Source: an uncultured Clostridia bacterium (GTDB taxonomy: Bacteria; Bacillota; Clostridia; Christensenellales; UBA1242). From it: 64,000 nt of DNA. A program made the position numbers and the translations under genes. Positions within the stretch are counted from its first letter, which is position 1, and each line of letters begins with the position of its first letter. Where the stretch lies: positions 62,001 through 126,000 of the forward strand of contig CAKVMH010000002.1 in assembly GCA_934772045.1 (NCBI GenBank), read 5' to 3'. Below are positions 44,180 through 52,677 of this stretch, one piece after another. The notes beneath the pieces were generated by a model. It did no database searches and was not told the DNA's origin. It saw nothing but the letters and a program-made list of their open reading frames with translations.

Positions 44180-44204
44180 AGGAGCAATAAATCTGCTCTT
44201 TTTT
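44178..44204 (+). terminator. Terminator of the inserted gene
   Basis: AAGGAGCA (44179-44186) pairs with TGCTCTT (44194-44200, one G-U), then T run. Confidence 0.75.
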
Positions 44205-44240
44205 AATTCTGAAATATATAATACTGCACGGACATTAGGT

Positions 44241-44347
44241 GGCTCCATTCCGCCAACAGGCTTGCCTTTGCCGTTTATTAGTGCCGGCTCAACATCACTT
44301 TTAGTCTTTATGTCTGCAATCGGTATTGTTATCAATGTCGATAGGCA
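44241..44347 (+). repeat. Second copy of the ftsW 3' coding end
   Basis: The 107 nt match 43589-43695 with six substitutions. All fall within synonymous codon changes (Thr, Ala, Leu, Phe, Ser), so the encoded G-S-I-P-P ... V-D-R-Q peptide is unchanged. There is no start codon or RBS, so it is a non-expressed remnant. Confidence 0.95.
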
Positions 44348-44361
44348 GCATAAAGACAGCT

Positions 44362-44459
44362 GGGGTCCCCACAAAACGAATGTTTTGAAGGGGAAAGGAA
44401 AAACTGAGCAATAGGCAAGCATTTGCGGAGCAAATCTGCAAAAGCGAGAGTTTTGACGC
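44362..44459 (+). repeat. Interspersed hairpin element, copy E2
   Basis: A 98-nt element: GGGGTCCCCAC with an AAAAC/GTTTT hairpin closed by GGGG, then AAGGAAAAACTGAGC, a GCATTTGC/GCAAAT(C)TGC hairpin, and the end block CGAGAGTTTTGACGC. It shares these blocks with 20925-21029 and in part with the reverse strand of 56623-56730. It lies between copies 2 and 3 of the ftsW tail. Confidence 0.8.
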
Positions 44460-44460
44460 T

Positions 44461-44525
44461 ATGTCCGCAATCGGCGTTGTTTTAAATGTAGATAGGCAAA
44501 CAATAAATTTTTACTATAAAAATTA
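44461..44525 (+). repeat. Third, diverged copy of the ftsW C-terminal end
   Basis: It reads M-S-A-I-G-V-V-L-N-V-D-R-Q-T followed by a different short tail and a stop, against M-S-A-I-G-I-V-I-N-V-D-R-Q-T in ftsW. Changes are synonymous or conservative (Ile to Val/Leu). It begins one base after element E2. The remaining ~185 nt to murA hold an AAAGAC/GTCTTT hairpin (44591-44620) and an 18-nt palindrome GCATTTAATATTAAATGC (44631-44648), no gene. Confidence 0.8.
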
Positions 44526-44711
44526 GTGTATTAGATATTGCAAATCATATATTTATAATGTGATAAGTGTTGAGATATATTTAAGTTATAAAGACAAAAA
44601 TCAACCATTTATCCGTCTTTAAATTATATGGCATTTAATATTAAATGCAGTGTTGATATTGGCTGTTGCAAAATTGCGCGCAAAGAGAACAAAAAATTCA
44701 TATAACCTTAT

Positions 44712-45971
44712 ATGAATAAAGATAAATTTATAATTCGCGGTGGAAACACGCTTTGTGGCACATTGAAGGTGCAGACAAGCAAAAATGCAACTTTACCTAT
44801 TCTAACTGCCAGTTTGATGAGCGGTGGCAGGGTAGAAATCAAAGATTATCCGCATATTATTGATGTTGAAAATATGTGCGCTATTTTAAAGGCGCTTAAT
44901 GTTGATGTTGAAAAAACTTTCGACACCATATTTTTAGACCCACAAAACGCGAATAACGATAACATGGACTTTGAATTGATGCGCACAATGCGTTCATCAA
45001 TTTTTTTGCTTGGAAGCATGCTGGCACGCTTTAAACGCGCCACAATTACCCAGCCAGGCGGTTGTAAAATTGGCAAGCGCTCAATTGACATACATTTATC
45101 ATCTTTGAAGAAAATGGGCGTCAAAATTGTTGAGCTGGGCGAATACATATTTTTAGATGCGACAAAGGCACATAATGCAAAAATTAAACTTAAAATGCCA
45201 AGCGTTGGGGCAACTGAAAACCTTATTCAATTTGCGTGTTTAACGCCAGGTAAAACGGTTTTAAAAAATGTTGCGCGTGAGCCTGAAATTGTTGATTTGT
45301 GTAAGTTTCTTAAAAGTATGGGTGCAAAAATTTATGGCGAAGGCACAAGTATAATTACAATATTTGGTGTGAATAAGTTGTGTGGCACACATTATACTCC
45401 AATTGGTGACCGCATTGTCGCTGGCACGCTTATGGTTGCAACTGCCATTGCTGGCGGGCATGTTAGGTTGACTAATGCAGTACCAAACCAAAACGCAAAT
45501 TTAATTGAAAAGTTAAGGCGAATTGGTTGTCAAATTGAAATTGAAAATGATATACTAACAATAACTAGGACTGGTGGGCTTGTTTCATGTGGCGAAATTG
45601 CCACTGGGTTTTACCCAGATTTTCCAACCGATATGCAGTCGCAAATGTTGGCGCTCAGTTGTTTTGTTGATGGCGAAACAGATGTGTACGAAAATGTGTT
45701 TGAAAACCGCTTGTTAACTGCGCATGAATTGAACAAAATGGGTGCAAACATTTCAGTTTTAACTAGCACACATGCAAAGGTTAAAGGTGGTTGCCGTTTG
45801 GTTGGGGCAAATGTTAAGGCGTTAGACTTGCGCGGTGGTGCAAGTTTGGTTTTGGCAGGTTTGGGGGCTAGTGGCGTCACAACCGTTACCGATGTGCATT
45901 ACATTGACCGCGGTTATGTTGGTTTAGAAACAATGCTTACGGCACTTGGTGCTGACGTTAGGCGAGAATGA
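44712..45971 (+). CDS. murA: UDP-N-acetylglucosamine 1-carboxyvinyltransferase MurA
   Basis: A 419-residue enzyme for the first committed step of peptidoglycan synthesis, target of fosfomycin. Active-site loop PGGCKIGKRSIDIH with Cys118; other family segments NTLCGTLKVQTSKNATLPIL, AGTLMVATAIAGG, DFPTDMQSQMLAL, VFENRLLTAHELNKMGA. The start ATG has no SD; a TATAAC sequence sits 5 nt upstream. It overlaps ftsQ by 4 nt. Placement after ftsW with a gap reflects the insertion described at 43732-44525. Confidence 0.95.
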   Translation: MNKDKFIIRGGNTLCGTLKVQTSKNATLPILTASLMSGGRVEIKDYPHIIDVENMCAILKALNVDVEKTFDTIFLDPQNANNDNMDFELMRTMRSSIFLLGSMLARFKRATITQPGGCKIGKRSIDIHLSSLKKMGVKIVELGEYIFLDATKAHNAKIKLKMPSVGATENLIQFACLTPGKTVLKNVAREPEIVDLCKFLKSMGAKIYGEGTSIITIFGVNKLCGTHYTPIGDRIVAGTLMVATAIAGGHVRLTNAVPNQNANLIEKLRRIGCQIEIENDILTITRTGGLVSCGEIATGFYPDFPTDMQSQMLALSCFVDGETDVYENVFENRLLTAHELNKMGANISVLTSTHAKVKGGCRLVGANVKALDLRGGASLVLAGLGASGVTTVTDVHYIDRGYVGLETMLTALGADVRRE

Positions 45972-46771
45972 CAAAGAAATCGATTATTATCACATCAATA
46001 TTATGTTCAATTTTGGCACTGTTGGCTATTTTATTCGGTGTCGTTTTTCGCTTGCGTAAAATTGAAGTTGTGATAACAGATAAATCTGAAATTGTGCTAA
46101 CTAATGATGACATTATTTCGGCTTCACAACTAAAATTAAACAAAAGCATTTTTATGTTGGACAAGCAATCTGCAATGGACAACATTGAAAATAAGTATGC
46201 TGAAATTAAAGTGGTAGATATTAAAACAACAAGTGTCACTTCGGTTAAAATTATGGTTCGCAAAAGGGTGGAGATGTTCTATGCTGAATATAACTCAAAT
46301 TACTATTGCTTAGATGAAGACCTTAAAGTTTTGCGCATAACTGAAATTGAGCCTGTGAACTTAATCAAAATTTCGGCTGAAAAGTTAAATATAAATAGCG
46401 ACATAAAGGAAAAGATGTTTTTAAATAAAGACCTTGCAAAATTAACATACAATTTCTTTGTTGCCATGTATGAAAATGTTAAAATTGATGATGACCATTA
46501 TGCTGAAAGGGCGGACATTTGTAACCTTGTGGGCAGTTTAGATTTTGAAACTGATTATGCATTGACAGATAATGGCAATAATGCAGTGAAATTCATTAAT
46601 TTGATTGTTGTAACGCGCGAAGGTTTAAAAATGCAAATTGCATCGCCGGAAAAAGATTTGGGCAGGAAGATTAACATTTGTTTTGCAACTTACAAAAAAT
46701 TGGAAGATAAAACTACTGGCAAAATTGTAATTAAATTTGATGGCACGGTTGCATATTACCCAACAGTGTAG
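45968..46771 (+). CDS. ftsQ: Cell division protein FtsQ/DivIB
   Basis: A 267-residue bitopic protein: short cytoplasmic N-terminus, TM helix (IIITSILCSILALLAILFGV, about 5-24), a POTRA domain (LRKIEVVITDKSEIVLTNDDI ... VRKRVEMFYAEYN, in pieces) and a beta domain. It stabilises the FtsL–DivIC complex at the septum. It starts in the ATGA overlap with murA, as in many Clostridia. Confidence 0.85.
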   Translation: MTKKSIIITSILCSILALLAILFGVVFRLRKIEVVITDKSEIVLTNDDIISASQLKLNKSIFMLDKQSAMDNIENKYAEIKVVDIKTTSVTSVKIMVRKRVEMFYAEYNSNYYCLDEDLKVLRITEIEPVNLIKISAEKLNINSDIKEKMFLNKDLAKLTYNFFVAMYENVKIDDDHYAERADICNLVGSLDFETDYALTDNGNNAVKFINLIVVTREGLKMQIASPEKDLGRKINICFATYKKLEDKTTGKIVIKFDGTVAYYPTV

Positions 46772-47034
46772 TGGCGATTTGTTTTAAAAAACATCGTAAA
46801 AGGCGTGCCACAAATGCAATTTCAATATTTATAAATAACGTTAGTTTGTCAAATTTTTAATAAATTAAAACCATAGAATCGGTAAACTAAACCAACGTTA
46901 ACTAAAAGCGCAATTTCTACATTTAGCGTTCTTTTTGCCTGAACAACCAAATTGCGATGTGTATTTAAAAAGATAACAATACCACATGTTGTGGCGCTAA
47001 TAAATTTTACAACAAAAATACTTAAAATTTGTTT
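46772..47034 (+). other. Intergenic region between ftsQ and ftsA
   Basis: About 260 nt without a gene. A long-range hairpin pairs AACGTTAGTTT (about 46847) with AAACCAACGTT (about 46888) with one mismatch; it could be a terminator-like or mRNA structure but lacks a T tail. Confidence 0.45.
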
Positions 47035-47082
47035 AACTAGTCTGATAAAATATTTGACTAGTTTTTTTTGTTTTTATATAAT
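47035..47082 (+). promoter_or_regulatory. Terminator hairpin overlapping the ftsA promoter
   Basis: AACTAGTC (47035-47042) pairs perfectly with GACTAGTT (47056-47063) followed by T8, a terminator. The 3' arm contains TTGACT (47054-47059), which with a 17-nt spacer and TATAAT (47077-47082) forms the ftsA promoter. Upstream transcription thus ends where ftsA transcription begins. Confidence 0.8.
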
Positions 47083-47106
47083 TATATAAATTAAGTTGGG
47101 GGAAAA

Positions 47107-48216
47107 GTGCTTAACAAGTTGAATTTCATCCTTGAAGTGGGCTCTTCAAAATTAGTGTTGATGGCATGCGTGAAGCGCAAAGGCACAAGCAAAATTGTCG
47201 ACAAAGCAACAGTGCTTTACGATGGCTTCATGGATGGTGAATTTTTGTCGCCAGATGAATTAGAACTTAGCCTTAGTGAACTTTTGCAAACCATAAGTTC
47301 CAAGTTGCACACATCAGTTCATTCAGTCACCGTTGGCGTTCCTAGTGAATTTTGTATGTGCGTATGCAAACGCATTTCGCGCAAGTTTGTTGAACCACAC
47401 AAGGTTACAAGCAACGACATTGCTAACCTATTTAGTTCAAACACTGGGTTTGGTGAAAGTAGGGATTATCAAGTTATCAATTATAGCCCTATGCAATACA
47501 TGCTTGACGATAATGCGGTGACACTAACCCCAGTTAACAAAAAAACATCAACCTTAGTGCTTGATGCAAGTTACATATTGGCAAAAACTTCATTTATTGA
47601 TTTTGTCACAAGCAAATTTAAAAAACTCGGCGTTAACAATGTGGACTTTATTTGTTCCGCATTGGGGCAAGCTATTAAATGTGCAAAAGATAACGAAGCC
47701 AAAAAGCCTATTGCAGTGGTTGATGTGGGGCATATCACAACAAGCGTTGCTGTGCTTAAAGGTGAAGGGCTTGCCTTGCTCAGTTCATTTTCAATGGGCG
47801 GTGGGCACATTTCAAGTGATATAATGCAATTGTTAGGCATGAATTTTAAAGATGCGGAACTCATCAAGCGCAAAATAATTTTGACAATTGAGCCACAACA
47901 TAATGAGTATTACGAAATACGCACAAAGGACAGTTTAATTAAAGCACCGATAGGTATGACAAATCAAATTGTAAAAAGCCGTATCGAAAGTTTGGCAAAA
48001 GTTATAGGTGAAATTTTGGCAATTGACCCAGTTTTCAAAAACTATCAACTTTATTTAACTGGCGATGGCATTGCAAACTTCAAAGGTGTTAAAACAATTT
48101 TAAAAAAGCAAACAAACATGGATGTTGAACTTTACAGCAATATGTTCGACACATCTGGCAACAAAATGCAAACTTCACTTCAAGGGCTTGTTACCTTGAA
48201 TGATATGATAATTTAA
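47107..48216 (+). CDS. ftsA: Cell division protein FtsA
   Basis: A 369-residue actin-like protein that tethers FtsZ to the membrane. ATPase-type motifs: FILEVGSSKLVLMAC (phosphate 1), KPIAVVDVGHITTSVAVL (phosphate 2), LYLTGDGIANFKGV (adenosine), plus SHS2-type inserted segment. The C-terminus (NDMII) is short and I do not see the usual amphipathic membrane-targeting helix. GTG start with a G5 stretch upstream as RBS. ftsZ follows after 10 nt. Confidence 0.9.
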   Translation: MLNKLNFILEVGSSKLVLMACVKRKGTSKIVDKATVLYDGFMDGEFLSPDELELSLSELLQTISSKLHTSVHSVTVGVPSEFCMCVCKRISRKFVEPHKVTSNDIANLFSSNTGFGESRDYQVINYSPMQYMLDDNAVTLTPVNKKTSTLVLDASYILAKTSFIDFVTSKFKKLGVNNVDFICSALGQAIKCAKDNEAKKPIAVVDVGHITTSVAVLKGEGLALLSSFSMGGGHISSDIMQLLGMNFKDAELIKRKIILTIEPQHNEYYEIRTKDSLIKAPIGMTNQIVKSRIESLAKVIGEILAIDPVFKNYQLYLTGDGIANFKGVKTILKKQTNMDVELYSNMFDTSGNKMQTSLQGLVTLNDMII

Positions 48217-48226
48217 GGGGTGAAAT

Positions 48227-49387
48227 ATGGACTATTCAAACAACATTTGTAAAATTAAAGTAGTTGGCGTTGGCGGGGGTGGCAATAACGCCGTAAATCG
48301 TATGGTTAGCGCAGGGATTACTGGCGTTCATTTTATTGCTGTCAACACTGACCAGCAAGATTTAAATATGTCACGCGCCGATGAAGTGATCCAAATCGGT
48401 AAGAATTTAACCAAAGGGCTTGGCGCAGGTGCAAACCCAGACCGTGGACGTGAAGCAGCAGAGGAGAGTGTTGACGAACTTAAAAAAATGTTGCAAGACA
48501 CTGACCTTTTGTTTATCACCGCAGGTTTAGGCGGTGGCACTGGCAGTGGTGCAGCTCCAGTTATTGCACGTCTTGCAAAAGAAATGGGCATTTTAACCAT
48601 TGGTGTTATTACAAAACCATTTAAATTTGAAGCACCAACAAGGGCAAAAAATGCAGATAACAGCATACAAGAATTGCGTAAGTATGTTGATAGTTTGGTT
48701 GTTATTCCAAATGAAAAACTTTACACAATTTTGAAAAAAGATGTATCATTCCTTGATTCATTCCGCTACGCTGACGATGTGCTTCGTCAAGCAATTCAAG
48801 GTGTTAGTGAACTTATCTCAGTTCCAGGCTTAATTAACTTGGACTTCGCCGACGTTTCAACCATCATGCGTGATAAAGGCATTGCACACATGGGCATTGG
48901 TAAAGGGCGCGGTGCGAATAAGACAATTGAAGCAGTTCGTCAAGCGGTTACAAGCCAATTGCTTGAAACCAGCATTGAAGGCGCAACTGGCATTTTGATT
49001 AACATCACTGGTGGCAGAGATTTAACATTAAGCGAAGTTTACGAAGCAGTCGACCTTGTGCGCGATGTAGCAGACAAAGATTGTAACATTATTTTCGGTG
49101 CACGCATTAATAACGACACAACTGGCGAAACTGAAATTACCGTTATCGCAACAGGTTTTAGCGATAAGGATAAAATGCCAACCGTGCCAGAATTTAAGAA
49201 TAACAGTGTAAATGTTCGCCCATTTACTGAACAAACAGAAAGGGAAGTCGAAGAAGAACCTACCACAGAAGAAGAGCCATCTGACATTCAACCAAAAGAT
49301 GAAGTGGAAGACATTTCAATCAAGGCAAAAAAACCATTTTTAAGTGATGACGATTTGCCACCTTTCCTTCGTAAATTGAAAAGATAG
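48227..49387 (+). CDS. ftsZ: Cell division GTPase FtsZ
   Basis: A 386-residue tubulin homologue. GGGGNNAVNRM near residue 14, tubulin signature GGGTGSG (102-108), NLDFADVSTIM, and the C-terminal peptide DDLPPFLRKLKR for FtsA/SepF binding after an acidic linker. RBS AAGGGGTG. Terminator at 49418. Confidence 0.98.
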   Translation: MDYSNNICKIKVVGVGGGGNNAVNRMVSAGITGVHFIAVNTDQQDLNMSRADEVIQIGKNLTKGLGAGANPDRGREAAEESVDELKKMLQDTDLLFITAGLGGGTGSGAAPVIARLAKEMGILTIGVITKPFKFEAPTRAKNADNSIQELRKYVDSLVVIPNEKLYTILKKDVSFLDSFRYADDVLRQAIQGVSELISVPGLINLDFADVSTIMRDKGIAHMGIGKGRGANKTIEAVRQAVTSQLLETSIEGATGILINITGGRDLTLSEVYEAVDLVRDVADKDCNIIFGARINNDTTGETEITVIATGFSDKDKMPTVPEFKNNSVNVRPFTEQTEREVEEEPTTEEEPSDIQPKDEVEDISIKAKKPFLSDDDLPPFLRKLKR

Positions 49388-49417
49388 AATTTCTAAATAA
49401 AGTGTAGATATTAAAAA

Positions 49418-49450
49418 TGCAGTACAACAACTTGCGGTACTGTATTTTTT
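49418..49450 (+). terminator. Terminator of ftsA–ftsZ
   Basis: GCAGTAC pairs with GTACTGT around an 11-nt loop, then T8. Confidence 0.85.
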
Positions 49451-49625
49451 TTGAAATCAGCAATTTTATTTAAAATTTCACTTAAAAATTTTTAAACTTT
49501 TTTAAAAATGAGTGTATTATTGTTGCTTTAATTTGCAAATTGTGTTATCCTTTTAAAAGAAAAAATCGCGTATTGTGGTTGCACAATTTATGCGAAAATT
49601 TTATTTGTAAGAGGAGATTTAAAAA

Positions 49626-50060
49626 ATGCGTTGTATTTTCTGCGGTAATAGTGAAAGTAAAGTTGTCGATAGCCGTTATTTGAAGGACACAAGCATTCGT
49701 AGGCGTAGGGAGTGCCTTGTTTGTGGTAAGCGTTTCACAACATATGAAACAGTTGAAACAAACCCAATGATTGTTACAAATGTTGACAATATGCGTGAGC
49801 CTTTCAAAATTGAAAAATTGGTGGAAAGTGTGCAATATGCCATTTACTGCACCAATGTGGCAGACACAGCAGAACAAATTGCCAGCAGGATTGAAACCAA
49901 ACTTTATGCTCTCCAAAAACAGGAAATTACAACTAAGGACATTGTTAAAGTTGCCTTAGATGTTTTGTTTGAAGTTAATGCGATGGCTTGCCTTGTTTAT
50001 TACACTCAACACACCGAGTGTGAAACTTTTGACGATGTTCGCAGGTTCTTAAATAAATAA
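49626..50060 (+). CDS. nrdR: Transcriptional repressor NrdR
   Basis: A 144-residue zinc-ribbon/ATP-cone repressor of ribonucleotide reductase genes. Zinc ribbon MRCIFCGNSESKVVDSR ... CLVCGKRFTTYE (Cys3, Cys6, Cys31, Cys34), then ATP-cone (EPFKIEKLVESVQYAI). RBS GAGGAG. It follows ftsZ in this genome as in many Clostridia. Confidence 0.97.
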   Translation: MRCIFCGNSESKVVDSRYLKDTSIRRRRECLVCGKRFTTYETVETNPMIVTNVDNMREPFKIEKLVESVQYAIYCTNVADTAEQIASRIETKLYALQKQEITTKDIVKVALDVLFEVNAMACLVYYTQHTECETFDDVRRFLNK

Positions 50061-50068
50061 TTTTTTGC

Positions 50069-50092
50069 CTTGCTTTTAAGCAGGGTTTTTTC
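50069..50092 (+). terminator. Terminator of nrdR
   Basis: CCTTGCTT pairs with AAGCAGG around a short loop, then T6. Confidence 0.7.
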
Positions 50093-50207
50093 TTTTAACA
50101 ATACAAACAGCATACAGCGGTATAAATGTTTTCTTCTGCAACAAAATATTTTGTTAGGGAATGTTTTGCTACCTATTATTCTGCATTGAAAAGGTGATGA
50201 TTTATTT

Positions 50208-50849
50208 ATGAAAAACACAACAAAAGAAATATTATTTTTAAGTTCTGCAATTGCATGTTTATGTGCTTTTAGTGCAATGCTCATTATGGTTAAGACAGGG
50301 CATAATTTTAAAATTGACCAACTTAACACATTTTTTTACACGCACCAAAATGGCTTTTTCACAGGGTTTTTCAAAATTTTCACGTATTTAGGCGAATGGT
50401 GGGCAATGGCACTTATCGGTGGGTTGGTTTTAATTTATGCAAAGGATAAGCGTGTTGGCATTTTTTGTTTAATTGCTGTTGCAGTTGCTGTTGTGTTGAA
50501 TTTAAGCGTTAAGTACATTGTTCGTCGTCCACGCCCAACAAACATGATTGTATTTGAAGAAGGGTATAGTTTTCCAAGTGCTCACGCTATGATAAGTTTT
50601 ACATTTTATTCAACTTTAATCTACTTTGTTAACACCAAAATGCACGATTTACCTATGCAAATTTCATTTTCAGTTTTGTTAGGTTTAACAATCTTGTTGT
50701 TAGGCTTGAGCCGTGTATACTTAAATGTACACTATTTTAGCGATGTTTTGGCAGGTTTCCTTTTCGGTTTTGTGGCACTTTACATCACACTCACACTGTT
50801 TAAAATTATAAAGGCAAAACCAGCAAAACAACTTGTAAACCAAACTTAA
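50208..50849 (+). CDS. PAP2-family membrane phosphatase
   Basis: A 213-residue protein with about five to six TM segments and the three PAP2 motifs: KYIVRRPRP (about 103-111), PSAHAM (about 122-127) and SRVYLNVHYFSDVLAG (about 165-180). It would dephosphorylate a lipid phosphate such as undecaprenyl diphosphate or phosphatidate at the outer face of the membrane; the substrate is not decided by sequence. Monocistronic with terminator 50866. Confidence 0.92.
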   Translation: MKNTTKEILFLSSAIACLCAFSAMLIMVKTGHNFKIDQLNTFFYTHQNGFFTGFFKIFTYLGEWWAMALIGGLVLIYAKDKRVGIFCLIAVAVAVVLNLSVKYIVRRPRPTNMIVFEEGYSFPSAHAMISFTFYSTLIYFVNTKMHDLPMQISFSVLLGLTILLLGLSRVYLNVHYFSDVLAGFLFGFVALYITLTLFKIIKAKPAKQLVNQT

Positions 50850-50865
50850 AAAGTTTTAAAATTTT

Positions 50866-50917
50866 ACTTGCGTAATTAAATGTAAAAAGCATATGTTTAA
50901 TTAAACGCAAGTTTTTT
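50866..50917 (+). terminator. Terminator of PAP2 gene
   Basis: ACTTGCGTAATTAAA (50866-50880) pairs with TTTAATTAAACGCAAGT (50896-50912) with a two-base bulge, then T6. Confidence 0.85.
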
Positions 50918-50974
50918 GTTGCTTTATCTATCTTTTTGTGTTAAATTAAAGGCAATAAATTTAAGGAGAACGTT

Positions 50975-52555
50975 TTGATTACAGTTAATAATGTTGCCGT
51001 GCAATTCGGCAGTAGGAAATTATTTGATGAAGTAAATTTGAAATTCACAAAAGGCAATTGTTATGGTGTTATCGGTGCAAATGGCGCTGGTAAATCAACC
51101 TTTATGAAAGTGCTTTCTGGCGAATTGGAGCCAAACAAAGGTGAAGTTATCATTCCAGCAAAAGAGCGTTTGTCGGTTTTGGAACAGAACCAAGAAAAAT
51201 ACAACGATTACACAGTTTTGCGCACAGTTTTAATGGGGCATAAGCGTTTGGTTGAGTTGATGGATGAGCAAGAAATGTATTACGCCAAAACCGATTTTAC
51301 CGAAGAAGACGGCAACCATTTGGCAGAATTGCAAGCAGAATTTGCCGAACTTAACGGTTGGGACGCTGAAAGTGACGCGGAAAAACTTTTAAATTCGCTT
51401 GAAATTCCGCAAGAATTGCATAACGAATTAATGGCGAATGTGGACAGTAAAATTAAAGTTAAAGTTTTGCTTGCGCAAGCATTGTTTAGTAACCCAGATA
51501 ACCTTATTTTGGACGAACCAACCAACAACCTTGACGTTAAAACAATCCGCTGGTTGGAAGATTTTATTTTGAACTTTGAAAATACAATTATCATTGTCAG
51601 CCATAACCGCCACTTTTTGAACAAAGTGTGTACACATATTTGCGACATTGATTACGGCAAAATTAACCTATTCCTTGGCAATTACGACTTTTGGTATGAA
51701 TCTAGCCAACTTGCATTAAAGCAACAAAAGGACCAAAACAAGAAGGCAGAACAGCGCGCGAAAGAATTGCAGGAATTTATTGCTCGTTTCAGCGCGAACG
51801 CATCAAAATCTAAACAGGCCACCAGCCGTAAAAAGGAATTGGAGCGTTTAACAATTGAAGATATTAAGCCTAGTAGCCGTAAATATCCTTACATTGACTT
51901 TAAATTCGACCAACGCATCGGCAATGATATTTTGTTTGTAAACAAACTTACAAAACCAGGTGTGTTTGAAAATGTTTCGTTCACTGTCCGCCCGGACAAC
52001 AAAATTGCAATCATGAGCGACAACAGCAATGTTGTGACCGCACTTATGGACATTTTGGCAGGTAAGGACACAAATTATAAAGGCGAAGTAAAATGGGGTA
52101 AAACCATAACCCCTTCCTATTTACCACAAAATAACAACAGTTTCTTTGAAAATTGCGACTTAAATTTGGTGGAATGGATAGGGCAATTTACAAAGGAAAC
52201 TGACGCAACATTCTTACGTAGTTGGCTTGGCAGAATGCTTTTCAGTGGTGAAGAAGCGGAAAAACAAGCAAAGGTTTTGTCCGGTGGCGAAAAGGTGCGT
52301 TGCATGATGGCACGCATGATGCTTCAAGCCGGCAATTTCTTGTTGCTTGACGAACCAACCAACCATTTAGATTTGGAATCAATTACCGCATTAAACAAAG
52401 GCATGGAACGCTTTGAAGGTTGTATGATTTTCTCAACACACGATGAAGAAATTATGTCAACGGTCGCTAACCGCATAATACGCATCAACAAAACGCTTGA
52501 ATATGACAAAGAAATTGATTACGACACCTATGTTGACACTCAAATGCGCAAATAA
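50975..52555 (+). CDS. ABC-F ATPase (YbiT/YkpA type) with degenerate second Walker A
   Basis: A 526-residue tandem-ABC protein without TM segments, a ribosome-associated ABC-F. NBD1 has an intact Walker A (GANGAGKST) and Walker B (LILDEPTNNLD) but its signature is replaced by SKIKVKVLLAQAL, as in the YbiT group. The inter-domain linker is at RFSANASKSKQATSR. NBD2 has intact signature LSGGEKVRC and Walker B (LLLDEPTNHLD), but the Walker A position reads AIMSDNSNVVTALMDIL, lacking the P-loop Gly and Lys. Only one composite ATP site is likely active. Start is TTG at 50975 with AAGGAG RBS. Confidence 0.93.
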   Translation: MITVNNVAVQFGSRKLFDEVNLKFTKGNCYGVIGANGAGKSTFMKVLSGELEPNKGEVIIPAKERLSVLEQNQEKYNDYTVLRTVLMGHKRLVELMDEQEMYYAKTDFTEEDGNHLAELQAEFAELNGWDAESDAEKLLNSLEIPQELHNELMANVDSKIKVKVLLAQALFSNPDNLILDEPTNNLDVKTIRWLEDFILNFENTIIIVSHNRHFLNKVCTHICDIDYGKINLFLGNYDFWYESSQLALKQQKDQNKKAEQRAKELQEFIARFSANASKSKQATSRKKELERLTIEDIKPSSRKYPYIDFKFDQRIGNDILFVNKLTKPGVFENVSFTVRPDNKIAIMSDNSNVVTALMDILAGKDTNYKGEVKWGKTITPSYLPQNNNSFFENCDLNLVEWIGQFTKETDATFLRSWLGRMLFSGEEAEKQAKVLSGGEKVRCMMARMMLQAGNFLLLDEPTNHLDLESITALNKGMERFEGCMIFSTHDEEIMSTVANRIIRINKTLEYDKEIDYDTYVDTQMRK

Positions 52556-52640
52556 CAAAAATTAGTACGCTTAGTGCTGGCAAAAGGTTGAAATGTAAAT
52601 GAAAAATAGCAATTTTACATTATAAATTGTTAAAAAAAAT

Positions 52641-52664
52641 GAGTGCTATCTTAGCACTTTTTTT
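52641..52664 (+). terminator. Terminator between ABC-F and yqfC
   Basis: AGTGCTA (52642-52648), 3-nt loop, TAGCACT (52652-52658), then T run. It overlaps the 5' part of the longest yqfC reading frame. Confidence 0.85.
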
Positions 52665-52677
52665 CATATATTTCTTT

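Noticed and set aside
44241..44422. Coding gene from the ftsW tail copies
   Set aside because: No start codon with RBS; the minus-strand ORF here is the antisense of the copied ftsW tail.
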